NCBI GenBank assembly: GCA_017450485.1
Contig: JAFSTN010000042.1
Span: 107,300 to 171,299, forward strand
Source of the DNA: Lachnospiraceae bacterium
GTDB taxonomy: Bacteria; Bacillota; Clostridia; Lachnospirales; Lachnospiraceae
Direction of reading: 5' to 3'
DNA: 64,000 nt
Made by a program: the position numbers and the translations under genes. Each line of letters starts with the position of its first letter. Position 1 is the first letter of the stretch. The notes under the pieces are model-generated. The model saw nothing but the letters and a program-made list of their open reading frames with translations. It was not told the DNA's origin and ran no database searches. Positions 26,044 through 35,278 of this stretch are shown in pieces.

Positions 26044-27306
26044 CTATGCGAATGTCAGCAGCTCGTTAAATACACTCACCGCATAAGCATCGGTCATCCC
26101 TGACAGGAAATCCACTATGGCCTGAACATACAGATCTTCGTTTTCAAGCTTCGCATATATCTTGTGATTCTCAATCTCAGCCGTATCCACACTCCGCATT
26201 TGTGCGGGGATCAGAGCCGGATCGCAGTATGTGGCCAGCCATTCGGTAAACTCTCTGGTCAACTTCGGATACAGCTGTTTATATTCGTCGAGCAGGCCGG
26301 CTACGGTATCCTCTCCTCTGTACATCGCATGAAGCACCCTGAACAATTCCTCCAGTACCATGCCCGCGTATCGCAGATATGAGTGGAAGCGCTCGTTTAA
26401 GTATATGTATTTATAATTGAATTCCTTGATCCTGCAGAGCAGTTCATACTTCTCATCTCCGAGAGTGATGCCTTTCCCGGGGGTGCTGTTACGGCATATG
26501 TCTCCGATCATCTCATGCATGATGCTTGATGTGTTGAGCACTCCACGGCCGCAATACTTCTCACCCAGCGCCTTCAGCTCCGCGAGTGACTCCTCCGAGA
26601 GAAAATGAAGTGTGACCGCATCTTCGATATCCCTTCCAAGATAAGCTATCTTATCAGAGATCTTGACCACACAGCCTTCCCAGCTGGCCGGAGAATACTG
26701 CCCCACCTTCTTATAATCATCCAGATCGATCAGTTCATTCCGGGGGCACAGCCCGTTTACATCTATCTCTCCGCAATGCGATATGATGCCGTCTCTCACC
26801 GCATAGGTCAGATTCAGATTTTTCCTGATGCCGTGCGGATCGGGCAGAAGTTCTATATCATCTACAAATCGCAGTCCGTTTCTCTCATGCCAGAACAGTT
26901 TATCTCCGTCGTTCAGCCGCAGAGTTTTCTTATACTCCGGTGAAAGATGATCCTCCATGATCTTGCTCAACACGTTCTCGCCGTGATGACCGAAGGGAGC
27001 ATGCCCAAGATCATGTCCGCAGGCGATCGCACGGGTCAGCTCCGGATCGAGATCCAGCCCCAGTGCTATGGAGTGGCTCACGGCTTCAACATGACTGACG
27101 TGTTCCATCCTGGTGCAGATATGGTCATTATTGATGTTGTAAAACACCTGCGTCTTATGTTTAAGACGTCGATATGCATTGGAGTGAAGTATTCTGGTAT
27201 AGTCCCTGAAGAATTCATCCCTGGTATCACCCTCCGTACTGTATATCGGGTGTCTCCTTTCGGAGAGGCCGTCTCTGTTTTCGTTTACAAAACCCCTGTC
27301 ATACAT
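26044..27306 (-). CDS. deoxyguanosine-triphosphate triphosphohydrolase-like protein
   Basis: Splits dNTPs into nucleoside and triphosphate, controlling the dNTP pool. The 420-residue HD-domain protein shows RRLKHKTQVF near 47, RMEHVSHVEAVSHS near 65 (metal ligand His) and the HD motif ACGHDLGHAPFGHHGE near 91-106. The N-terminus includes DTRDEFFRDYTRILHS, typical of dGTPases. The start at 27306 has AGAGG eight bases upstream; an earlier in-frame ATG at 27330 does not. It lies 103 bases after the isomerase, with a hairpin between them. Confidence 0.9.
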   Translation of the reverse strand: MYDRGFVNENRDGLSERRHPIYSTEGDTRDEFFRDYTRILHSNAYRRLKHKTQVFYNINNDHICTRMEHVSHVEAVSHSIALGLDLDPELTRAIACGHDLGHAPFGHHGENVLSKIMEDHLSPEYKKTLRLNDGDKLFWHERNGLRFVDDIELLPDPHGIRKNLNLTYAVRDGIISHCGEIDVNGLCPRNELIDLDDYKKVGQYSPASWEGCVVKISDKIAYLGRDIEDAVTLHFLSEESLAELKALGEKYCGRGVLNTSSIMHEMIGDICRNSTPGKGITLGDEKYELLCRIKEFNYKYIYLNERFHSYLRYAGMVLEELFRVLHAMYRGEDTVAGLLDEYKQLYPKLTREFTEWLATYCDPALIPAQMRSVDTAEIENHKIYAKLENEDLYVQAIVDFLSGMTDAYAVSVFNELLTFA

Positions 27307-27330
27307 ATATATAACCTCTGTGTATTGCAA

Positions 27331-27356
27331 TGCGGAGGCATATCATCGCCTCCGCA
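27331..27356 (-). other. perfect hairpin between isomerase and dGTPase genes
   Basis: TGCGGAGGC (27331-27339) and GCCTCCGCA (27348-27356) form a 9-base stem with an 8-base loop. On the minus strand the bases after it are TTGCAATAC, so there is no T run and it is not a standard terminator. It may protect or process the mRNA between the sugar genes and the dGTPase. Confidence 0.5.
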
Positions 27357-27409
27357 TCGTCTGTAACCCCTATATGTCTCTGCTGTGATCCGCTATACGG
27401 GATCAAAGA

Positions 27410-28897
27410 TCACGCAAAAGGATTCTCGGTAGGATAAGGAAGAGATGCAGGCTGGTTATAACCAAGCTCATCCATTTCCACTCCGAGATACTTGAATACC
27501 TCAAACAGAGCCTTGCCATAGTGACCGAATGCAACGGCGCCGTGATGAGGGAAGTTCTTCTGGATCAGTACATGGCGATAGAATCTGCCCATTTCCTTGA
27601 TCGCGAATACACCGATACCACCGAAGGATCTGGTAGCAACCGGGAGAACCTCACCCTGGGCAACGTATGCACGCAGGATATTGTCTGCCGTAGACTGCAG
27701 ACGATAGAAGGTGATCGGTCCGGGAGCGATGTCGCCTTCGAGTGTACCGTTGGTAACCTCGATAGGAAGTGAACGAGCCATGATAGCCTGATGCTGCATG
27801 GAGCATGAAGCCAGCTTCTTGGAGCAGGTATTGCCGCAGTGGAATCCCATGAAGGTGTCGGTCAGAGTGTAATCGAACTTGCCCTTGATGGAATCTTCAT
27901 ACATGCACTTCGGAACGGAGTTGTTGATGTCAAGCAGTGTAACGATATCGTCTGAAACTGCGGTACCTATGTACTCTGACAGACATCCGTAGATATCAAC
28001 CTCACAGGATACGGGGATGCCGCGTCCGGTAAGTCTGGAGTTCACATAGCAGGGAACGAATCCGAACTGAGTCTGGAATGCAGGCCAGCACTTGCCGGCG
28101 ATGGCAACGAATTCCTTGGAACCCTTGTGCTCTTCGATCCAGTCAAGCAGTGTCAGCTCATACTGTGCAAGCTTGGGCAATACCTGAGGCTTGTTATTGC
28201 CGGCACCGAGCTCAGCTTCCATATCCTTGACCACATCAGCGATACGAGGATCATCAGCATGCTTGTTATATGCTTCAAAGAGGTCAAGCTCGGAGTTCTC
28301 CTCGATCTCTACACCGATGTTGTAGAGCTGCTTGATGGGAGCATTACATGCAAAGAAGTTGAGCGGTCTGGGACCGAAGGATATGATCTTAAGATTCTTA
28401 AGACCTGCAAGTGCTCTTGCGATCGGAACGAAATCATGAACCATATCGGCGCAGTCATCGGCATCACCTACGGGATACTCGGGGATATAAGCCTTGATGT
28501 TACGCAGTGCCATATTGTAGGAAGCATTGAGTACTCCACAATATGCATCGCCGCGGCCTGCAGTTGTAACGGATTCATAGTCTTCCTCAGCTGCCGCACA
28601 GAGCATAGCCGGCCCATCGAACTGCTGGATCAGCATCGTCTCTGATATCTCGGGACCGAAGTTGCCCAGATATACGCAGAGCGCATTACAGCCCTTGTCC
28701 TTGATGTCTTTAAGGGCATTCTGCATATCGATCTCGCTCTCGATGATGGTGATGGGGCACTCATAGATATCGGATGCATCATACTTTGCAGCATAAGCAT
28801 CAGCCAGTGCCTTACGTCTTCTGATCGTAAGCTCGGCAGGGAAGCAGTCACGGCTGACGCCTACAATACCGATCTTAACCTTGGGAATGTTGTTCAT
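27410..28897 (-). CDS. L-fucose-isomerase-family ketol isomerase
   Basis: Interconverts an aldose and a ketose with a divalent metal. The 495-residue protein shows the FucI/AraA architecture: N-terminal Rossmann-like KIGIVGVSRDCFP, central KCWPAFQTQFG near 270, and C-terminal GDIAPGPITFYRL near 394-406. SCEVDIYGCLSEYIG near 297-311 carries the probable catalytic Glu and Asp. AGGAGG stands before the ATG. It follows the xylulokinase gene by 40 bases, and no xylA, fucose kinase or aldolase is present, so the substrate may be D-xylose, D-arabinose or another pentose rather than fucose. Confidence 0.85.
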   Translation of the reverse strand: MNNIPKVKIGIVGVSRDCFPAELTIRRRKALADAYAAKYDASDIYECPITIIESEIDMQNALKDIKDKGCNALCVYLGNFGPEISETMLIQQFDGPAMLCAAAEEDYESVTTAGRGDAYCGVLNASYNMALRNIKAYIPEYPVGDADDCADMVHDFVPIARALAGLKNLKIISFGPRPLNFFACNAPIKQLYNIGVEIEENSELDLFEAYNKHADDPRIADVVKDMEAELGAGNNKPQVLPKLAQYELTLLDWIEEHKGSKEFVAIAGKCWPAFQTQFGFVPCYVNSRLTGRGIPVSCEVDIYGCLSEYIGTAVSDDIVTLLDINNSVPKCMYEDSIKGKFDYTLTDTFMGFHCGNTCSKKLASCSMQHQAIMARSLPIEVTNGTLEGDIAPGPITFYRLQSTADNILRAYVAQGEVLPVATRSFGGIGVFAIKEMGRFYRHVLIQKNFPHHGAVAFGHYGKALFEVFKYLGVEMDELGYNQPASLPYPTENPFA

Positions 28898-28937
28898 AAA
28901 TAGACCTCCTTATTAAATATCTATATGATCTTAGTAC

Positions 28938-30413
28938 TTACTGAATCTTAGGAAACAGTTCCTTCACCGTAGGATACACAAGCTTGAACTGCTGATACCT
29001 CTCCTCATAGAGAGCTACAAGTTCGGGATCGGGTTCTACGGTATCTACTACCTTAACGATCGCATCTGCGGCTGCCTGTACGGAAGCATACTCACCGCAG
29101 GCTACCGCTGCGAGCATGGCACCGCCCATACCGGGCCCCTGCTCACTCTCGATCACATCCACCTTGATATTGCAGATATTGGCAATCATCTTCTTCCACA
29201 ACGGAGACTTCGCGCCACCGCCGCAGATCTTGGTTCTCTTCAGATCTATGCCGAGGCTTCTGGCTACTTCCAGACTGTCACGCAGAGCAAATGCAACGCC
29301 TTCGAGTACAGCCTGTGTCATATCCGCACGTGAGGTATCCATGGTCATGCCGATGAATGTGCCTCTGGCCAGAGGATCATTATGTGGTGATCTCTCTCCC
29401 ATCAGATAAGGCAGGAAGTATACATGATTGCGTCCAAGCTTGTCCTCAGTGATAGCCTTCTGCTCGGTCACGAAATCCTCGGTACCGATGATATCCTCTT
29501 CCCACCATTTGTTACAGCTGGCTGCGGACAGCATACATCCCATCAGATGATATGATCCGTCAGCATGATCAAACGAATGAAGCGCATTATTATCATCTAC
29601 ACCGAACTTGCTGGACGAAATGAATACCGTACCGCTGGTCCCCAGAGATATATTGCAGGCTCCGTCGCCTACGGTTCCCGTACCGACTGCGGCTGCTGCA
29701 TTATCACCGGCTCCGGCGACGATCTTTACATTGTGGGGAAGCCCAAGCTCATCAGCTATCGCGGGAAGTATATCTCCCACTGTCTCATATGATTCAAAGA
29801 GCTTCGGAAGCTGCTCCTCTTTTACGGAACAGATGTCAAGCATCTCCTTGGACCACTTGCGGTTCTTCACATCAAGCAGAAGCATACCCGAAGCATCGGA
29901 TACGTCCGTACAATGTACTCCGCTGAGCTTATATGCTATATAATCCTTCGGAAGCATGATCTTCGCGATACGTGCAAAATTCTCAGGCTCCTTGTCCTTG
30001 ACCCACAGGATCTTAGGTGCGGTAAATCCTGCAAAAGCGATATTTGCAGTGTACTCGGACAGCTTATCCTTACCGATCACGTTATTCAGATAATCCGTTT
30101 CCTCGGTAGTACGTCCGTCATTCCACAGTATCGCGGGTCGTATCACATTATCATCCTTATCCAGGATAACAAGTCCGTGCATCTGACCGCCGAAGCTGAT
30201 GCCGGCAACCTGCGACTTATCTGCTCCATCCAACAGTTCCTTAAGTCCGTCCATCGTCTGAGTAAACCAATCCTCAGGCTTCTGCTCACTCCATCCGGGA
30301 TGAGGAAATGACAGATCATACTCACGGCTGACGATCTTTTTGATCTCGCCGGAGCCCTCCATCAGCAGAAGTTTGACGGCACTTGTACCTAAATCTACGC
30401 CTATGTACAGCAT
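28938..30413 (-). CDS. xylB: xylulokinase (FGGY family)
   Basis: Phosphorylates a ketopentose, most probably D-xylulose, to the 5-phosphate for the pentose phosphate pathway. The 491-residue protein opens with YIGVDLGTSAVKLLLM (phosphate-1 motif), then WSEQKPEDW near 43, GISFGGQMHGLV near 71 and WNDGR near 93. The C-terminal domain includes ICGGGAKSPLWKKMIANI near 400-417 and EQGPGMGGAMLAA near 426. The start at 30413 has GGAGG four bases away; an earlier in-frame ATG lies 36 bases upstream without a site. It heads the xylB-isomerase-(dGTPase) run. Confidence 0.93.
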   Translation of the reverse strand: MLYIGVDLGTSAVKLLLMEGSGEIKKIVSREYDLSFPHPGWSEQKPEDWFTQTMDGLKELLDGADKSQVAGISFGGQMHGLVILDKDDNVIRPAILWNDGRTTEETDYLNNVIGKDKLSEYTANIAFAGFTAPKILWVKDKEPENFARIAKIMLPKDYIAYKLSGVHCTDVSDASGMLLLDVKNRKWSKEMLDICSVKEEQLPKLFESYETVGDILPAIADELGLPHNVKIVAGAGDNAAAAVGTGTVGDGACNISLGTSGTVFISSSKFGVDDNNALHSFDHADGSYHLMGCMLSAASCNKWWEEDIIGTEDFVTEQKAITEDKLGRNHVYFLPYLMGERSPHNDPLARGTFIGMTMDTSRADMTQAVLEGVAFALRDSLEVARSLGIDLKRTKICGGGAKSPLWKKMIANICNIKVDVIESEQGPGMGGAMLAAVACGEYASVQAAADAIVKVVDTVEPDPELVALYEERYQQFKLVYPTVKELFPKIQ

Positions 30414-30443
30414 CTTGCCTCCGTTTTTACACTTGGGATTTTT

Positions 30444-30509
30444 GTGCAATATTACCTACTGACACAAAGAGTGCAATAACATCTTAGGATATTTTGCACC
30501 CTTTTGCAA
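30444..30509 (-). promoter_or_regulatory. xylB promoter with TTGCA inverted repeat and repeated half-sites
   Basis: Minus strand: -35 TTGCAA (30504-30509), 17-base spacer, -10 TAAGAT (30481-30486). An inverted repeat TTGCA-6 bases-TGCAA (30494-30509) overlaps the -35. GTGCAATA occurs twice more as a direct repeat (30444-30451 and 30471-30478, 27 bases apart) in the leader. This looks like an operator array for a sugar-responsive regulator. Confidence 0.5.
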
Positions 30510-30540
30510 TTCGAAATATTGTCATTATGATATGAATTAT

Positions 30541-32043
30541 TTACATTTTTGTACGCACATCAATGAGGGGCCCACCCGTACCGTTTATATAGTCTCCGGT
30601 GATCGTCACGCGGCCGATATTATCGTCTTTGGGGATCTCATACATGATGTCGAGCATGAACTCCTCAATGATGGATCTGAGCGCTCTCGCACCGGTATCG
30701 CGTTCCAGTGCTTTCTCGGCTATAGCCTCCAGTGCATCATCAGTAAACTGCAGATCGACCTCATCTATCTCCAGAAGCTTTTGATACTGTTTCAGGATAG
30801 CGTTCTTCGGCTCCTTCAGGATCTGTACGAGCATATCCTTATCAAGTCCCTGCAGTGTGAATACCACGGGAAGTCTGCCGATGAACTCGGGGATCATGCC
30901 GAACTTGCGCAGATCCTCCGTCTTGACCTGTCTGAGGATATCGGCTGATTTATCCGAGCTGTCCTTGATGACCGCGGAAAAGCCTATGCCGGTCTGCTTG
31001 CTCAGTCGCTTACGTATGATATCCTCGAGATCAGGGAAAGCGCCTCCGCATATAAACAGGATATTACGTGTATTCACCGTCACAAGCGGGACCATGGCAT
31101 TCTTGGAATTGGATCCGACCGGAACCTCTACATCCGCTCCCTCGAGAAGCTTGAGCATACCCTGCTGAACAGATTCACCGCTGACATCCCGGGAATGTGT
31201 CTCTGTCTTCTTGGCTATCTTGTCTATCTCATCGATAAAGACTATACCCTGCTCGGCTTTATCTACATCATTATCCGCTGCCGCGAGAAGCTTGCTTATC
31301 ACGCTCTCTATATCATCACCGATATAGCCGGCTTCGGTCAGGGATGTCGCATCGGCTATCGCGAGCGGGACATTCAGCAGGCGTGCCAGCGTCTTAACGA
31401 GATAAGTCTTGCCACAGCCTGTAGGTCCTATCATGAGCATATTGGATTTCTCGATCTCAATATCGTCCATCGTGTCGGTAGCCACACGCTTATAGTGGTT
31501 ATATACCGCTACACTCATGACCTTTTTGGCATATTCCTGCCCTACCACATATTCATCCAGAGAAGCTTTGATCTTATGAGGTGCGGGGATATCCTTTATA
31601 TCGATGATAGGCTGAGGCTTTTCTCCCTTTTTTCGTTTCTTCAGCCTCTGTTTGTTCGGGATACCTCCCTCGCCCTGCAGATCTGCCATGTTCATGATAC
31701 TTACATTCGGATTGTTGAGAAGTCCCTGATAGTCGAAGTTCGTGGAGACTGTGGTCATGGTCTTGTTCATGCAGTCAGCACATATGCATATGCCCTGCAT
31801 CAGATGGAACATCTTACCGGCCTTGCTCTCCGGCCGTCTGCACACGAAGCAGACATCCTCGCGTTCATCGGACGTATCATCGGACTTGTCACCGGATTCA
31901 ACACCGGGCTTATCACCGGTGTCGGCATCAGACTTATCAGCGGTCTCGATATCGGCCTTATCGCTCTGTGCGGTCTCATCGGTATCCGCAGGTGCATCGG
32001 TCACTTCTCTGTAGTCATTGTTGTTGTAATCATCATTTTTCAT
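30541..32043 (-). CDS. clpX: ClpX-like AAA+ unfoldase with acidic N-terminal extension
   Basis: Unfolds proteins for ClpP. The 500 residues begin with about 60 acidic, low-complexity residues holding repeated DK units (SDKAD, ADKSD, GDKPG, GDKSD). The zinc-binding domain follows with C65-x2-C68 and C88-x2-C91, then the AAA+ module: Walker A GPTGCGKT (about 205), pore-loop AGYIGDD near 241, Walker B VFIDEIDKI (about 269) and the ClpP-docking loop TGIGFSAV near 338. Usual ClpX is about 410-430 residues. No clpP or tig lies nearby, so it could be a paralog. The ATG has no ribosome-binding site. Confidence 0.9.
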   Translation of the reverse strand: MKNDDYNNNDYREVTDAPADTDETAQSDKADIETADKSDADTGDKPGVESGDKSDDTSDEREDVCFVCRRPESKAGKMFHLMQGICICADCMNKTMTTVSTNFDYQGLLNNPNVSIMNMADLQGEGGIPNKQRLKKRKKGEKPQPIIDIKDIPAPHKIKASLDEYVVGQEYAKKVMSVAVYNHYKRVATDTMDDIEIEKSNMLMIGPTGCGKTYLVKTLARLLNVPLAIADATSLTEAGYIGDDIESVISKLLAAADNDVDKAEQGIVFIDEIDKIAKKTETHSRDVSGESVQQGMLKLLEGADVEVPVGSNSKNAMVPLVTVNTRNILFICGGAFPDLEDIIRKRLSKQTGIGFSAVIKDSSDKSADILRQVKTEDLRKFGMIPEFIGRLPVVFTLQGLDKDMLVQILKEPKNAILKQYQKLLEIDEVDLQFTDDALEAIAEKALERDTGARALRSIIEEFMLDIMYEIPKDDNIGRVTITGDYINGTGGPLIDVRTKM

Positions 32044-32098
32044 GACTACATTTTTACATTTTTATCGTAGGATAGGAAGAGATTTTACGGAATTTTAA

Positions 32099-33187
32099 TC
32101 AGATTACCCATTTTTTTAGAACCGGTATCCTGCTGACTGTCCAGACAATGGCCACCGTGATGATCAGATCCAGCAATGTCAGTAACGGCATGGATATGAA
32201 CGGTGAACAAATAGATGCGGTAATACCGATTTTATTGAAGATGATAATGCCGAAATCATGCGCCATATATACACCGAAGCTTAATCCGGACAGCCACAGC
32301 ACTATCTTCATGACACGCGACGACGGATCCACGGTGGCGAATCTGTCCCTGAAGAAAAGAAATGCTGCCAGGGAATACAGCGGTACTCCGGCGGTATAGT
32401 ACTCGTGCAGTTCGGAATTGGGGAACTGCATGGTCAGCACATATATCGTGGTGGATGCCACGGCAAATACAAAACCTGCCACTCCAAGACAATATACGAT
32501 CCTGCGGGCACGGTCCGTGAATTCTTCGGAGCCGAAATAATAACCGGCCAGATAGTAGAATATATATCCGGTGATGAACTGAAACTCGAGTCTGTGCGTA
32601 TATTTCGCGGTATGCTCATAGATCACCGGTATCATCTCTATGGAAGGGATCAGATAGGAGATCACATACGATACGATCAGAAAGTACTTAAGAGCTTTTC
32701 GGTCGACAGCTACAGCGCGCAGTGCCGGAGTGATCACATACATCGGGATGATGATATACATGTACCACATATGATAGTGACCCCAGAATGTATCCTGCAG
32801 AAGTTTAAGTCCCACCCCGCCCGAAAGAGTGCGCTGCGTGGCAAACCCGCTCGTTATGAGTGCGTACAGGAAAGACCAGAAAAAGAATGCAGTCAGAAGC
32901 CTGGGCAGGTATCGGGTATAGATTTTCTTAACGGGTATGTTTCTGCCGGGATCCAGAAACAAATACCCGCTGATCATCAGAAAAACCGGCACACAGTATC
33001 TCGCCAGAATATCAAACAGATTAATAACTCCCCAGGGATAAACGGAAAAAGGACCGTCATACCATACAACAGCCCCTATATGGATAAGTATGACTGAGAT
33101 CATCGAGAAAACTCTGGCCACGTCAATATAGTATTCGTGTTTCGGTGCAGTCTGTACTTCGTTATGAGTGACTGTGTTATCTGCCAT
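32099..33187 (-). CDS. acyltransferase family 3 membrane protein
   Basis: A 362-residue polytopic membrane protein of the OafA/WecH-like acyltransferase family, which moves acetyl or succinyl groups onto extracellular sugars. Seen: YYIDVARVFSMISVILIH near 19-36 with the conserved Arg and His, YCVPVFLMISGYLFL near 65-79, then about eight further hydrophobic segments. GAGG stands before the ATG. It follows a GT2 gene by three bases at the end of the initiating-transferase operon, so it probably decorates the glycan built by those genes. Confidence 0.88.
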   Translation of the reverse strand: MADNTVTHNEVQTAPKHEYYIDVARVFSMISVILIHIGAVVWYDGPFSVYPWGVINLFDILARYCVPVFLMISGYLFLDPGRNIPVKKIYTRYLPRLLTAFFFWSFLYALITSGFATQRTLSGGVGLKLLQDTFWGHYHMWYMYIIIPMYVITPALRAVAVDRKALKYFLIVSYVISYLIPSIEMIPVIYEHTAKYTHRLEFQFITGYIFYYLAGYYFGSEEFTDRARRIVYCLGVAGFVFAVASTTIYVLTMQFPNSELHEYYTAGVPLYSLAAFLFFRDRFATVDPSSRVMKIVLWLSGLSFGVYMAHDFGIIIFNKIGITASICSPFISMPLLTLLDLIITVAIVWTVSRIPVLKKWVI

Positions 33188-33190
33188 GCG

Positions 33191-34138
33191 TTACCTCTGT
33201 CTCCAATACGACGGTTGCGAAGACAGACGCCTGCGCAATCCGGCAGGTATGAGCTTATACTTTCTGCCCAGTCTGTATCCCGCGAATCTGGCGGCACAGT
33301 TGAGTATGAATCCGGGTATCAGATAAGCCCTGTGCCTGCTCATCAGATGCTCTATGCAGCCCTTCACCATGCGCTTGCCTTCGCTCTCCGAAGACAGTCC
33401 GGCAAACACCTCCGGATGCTCGGTCTGCGATACCGCCAGATCAAAGTTTCTCTTAAACTGCTGCCTGCAATTATAGTTATGAGAATGATAGACACGTGCT
33501 TCCGCAGTGTAGGAGATCGAATACCCCTTTTTCACCAGGCCTGCTGCCAGGATCATATCCTCGTTGAATATAGTCCTGTCCGCAAACCCTCCTGCCTCAT
33601 CGTAGTATGCGCGCCTGTATGCGGCACACACATTGGAGCAGAAGTACGCTTTTACTCCGAGAGTATATACATCCTGTGAAGATTTAACGGCGGATTGCGG
33701 GGGATAATTGAATCCTCTGATATACCGCTCCGTTTCTGAAGCGCCCGTGGCCGGAAGCTGCCTTGCATAAGACACGGCTATATGATCATCCAGCTCGAGC
33801 GGAGCGATCAGTTTCTCTATCAGAGTCTCATCGGCGGGCAGAGCATCCTGAGTCATCATCACGAAGAACTCCGCACCGGACCGCTCTACTGCAGCCCTGC
33901 GGGTCCCGCCGTGATCAAACTCTTCTGCGGTTATATGCACGACGCTCGTGATATCCCTGACGGAATGCGGCAGAGATCTGTTGCTCATCAGAGCATCATA
34001 GTATTCCTGCCCCGTATTGATGACATATATGTGTGAGATCGGATATGTCTGAACGCCCAACAGCTCGAGGCATCTGATGAATCCCTCGTCAGGCTTATAT
34101 GTGGGGATGATCACATCTACCGTCCCGATACCCGTCAT
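33191..34138 (-). CDS. family 2 glycosyltransferase (rhamnosyltransferase-like)
   Basis: A 315-residue GT-A transferase. VDVIIPTYKPDEGF opens the nucleotide-binding fold, ITAEEFDHGGTRRAAVE near 70-86 is the hallmark of the RfbF/RgpB rhamnosyltransferase-like subgroup, MMTQDALPADE near 92 supplies the acidic motif and FNEDMILAAGL near 182 the ED pair. The second of two nearby ATGs (34138) was chosen because AGG lies six bases before it and is adjacent to the first. It sits between the LCP and acyltransferase genes with gaps of 7 and 3 bases. Confidence 0.88.
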   Translation of the reverse strand: MTGIGTVDVIIPTYKPDEGFIRCLELLGVQTYPISHIYVINTGQEYYDALMSNRSLPHSVRDITSVVHITAEEFDHGGTRRAAVERSGAEFFVMMTQDALPADETLIEKLIAPLELDDHIAVSYARQLPATGASETERYIRGFNYPPQSAVKSSQDVYTLGVKAYFCSNVCAAYRRAYYDEAGGFADRTIFNEDMILAAGLVKKGYSISYTAEARVYHSHNYNCRQQFKRNFDLAVSQTEHPEVFAGLSSESEGKRMVKGCIEHLMSRHRAYLIPGFILNCAARFAGYRLGRKYKLIPAGLRRRLSSQPSYWRQR

Positions 34139-34145
34139 CGCCATC

Positions 34146-35249
34146 CTAGTTACCTATATATGTATGAGTATCGGCATATACCTTATCCGAGCAATGCTGA
34201 ACCGTCTGTGAAGGCTGGTAGTTCTCATCGCCGAACAGGAACCAGTGCAGCCACTTAACATTATCGGACAGCGTCACGGGTACTACGCAGGAACCCTTGG
34301 ATCCGATCGATCCGGTAGCACGCAGGCTTTCATTCGGGAATCCATCCTGTCCTACCACATTATATTTCGAGATATCACCCAGCAGCGCTATGATGTCATT
34401 CAGATCAAGAGAAGTATACACTTCTTTGAAAATGTTGTTTGCGATCTCGGTCAACTGTCCCACGGATGCGGTCTTGGCTTTGTCCATGCACGCAAGCAGC
34501 ACGGTACGCTGCCTTTCGGCACGACGGAAGTCATCGCCTGCGGTATATCTGATACGGCAGTATGCCGTTGCCTGGAGTCCGCTCAGCGTCTGAAGGCCCG
34601 AATTGGTGACGGGAACAATGTTGTCATTCAACTTGCCACCGCCGCCCTCATCGAGGAACATGCTTCGCTGGTAGTTGTTCAGATGTTCGATCTCGGCATC
34701 CTGTACATCTATGGATACGCCTCCGAGAGCATCCACAACATCGATCAGGCCCTGGAATCCGATCGTGACGAAATCGGTCACATTCATATCCATATTCATG
34801 TTGAGCATGTTGATCGCCTGCTCGGGACCGCCCTTTGCATATGCGGCATTACACTTGTTGTAGCTGTCGTTGCCCAGATTGAGATAGGTATCACGATATA
34901 CGCTGACCAGTCTGATATCTCCGGTGTCCTGATTAATGCTCGCTATCATGATCGTATCCGATCTGGTATTCTTGGTCAGCTGATCCTGTCTGGAATCCAC
35001 TCCGAAGAGAGCGATGTTCCAATATCCTTTCATCGTGGTCTCTTCGGCCTGCTTGACCGTATCATTGATCACGATGTCCTCTTCGGCTATCTCCACTTTA
35101 CCGGTCTCGGTAGTCTTGGTAGTAACATAGAGTATGACACCGGCTGCGGCCAGTATGATCAGCTCTACCAGAAAAATAGCCACCTTCGCGCCGGTGCTCA
35201 TTCCTCTTTTTTTCTTTTTCTTACGTCTCCTCTTGTCAGATGAACTCAT
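34146..35249 (-). CDS. LytR-CpsA-Psr (LCP) family glycopolymer ligase
   Basis: Attaches a lipid-linked glycopolymer to peptidoglycan on the outer face of the membrane. The 367-residue protein has a very basic cytoplasmic head (RRRKKKKKR), one membrane helix (about 22-44) and the LCP domain: ALFGVDSR near 79, the diphosphate-binding RSDTIMI near 94, VYRDTYL near 112 and RIRYTAGDDFRRAERQR near 232-248. GGAGGAG precedes the ATG. It is directly downstream of the initiating phosphotransferase gene, so it probably completes wall attachment of that polymer. Confidence 0.94.
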   Translation of the reverse strand: MSSSDKRRRKKKKKRGMSTGAKVAIFLVELIILAAAGVILYVTTKTTETGKVEIAEEDIVINDTVKQAEETTMKGYWNIALFGVDSRQDQLTKNTRSDTIMIASINQDTGDIRLVSVYRDTYLNLGNDSYNKCNAAYAKGGPEQAINMLNMNMDMNVTDFVTIGFQGLIDVVDALGGVSIDVQDAEIEHLNNYQRSMFLDEGGGGKLNDNIVPVTNSGLQTLSGLQATAYCRIRYTAGDDFRRAERQRTVLLACMDKAKTASVGQLTEIANNIFKEVYTSLDLNDIIALLGDISKYNVVGQDGFPNESLRATGSIGSKGSCVVPVTLSDNVKWLHWFLFGDENYQPSQTVQHCSDKVYADTHTYIGN

Positions 35250-35278
35250 TATTCTCCTCCTGTTGCGTTATATCATGC

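Noticed and set aside
34245-35243. A 332-codon open frame on the plus strand
   Set aside because: Opposite the LCP gene, whose motifs are intact.
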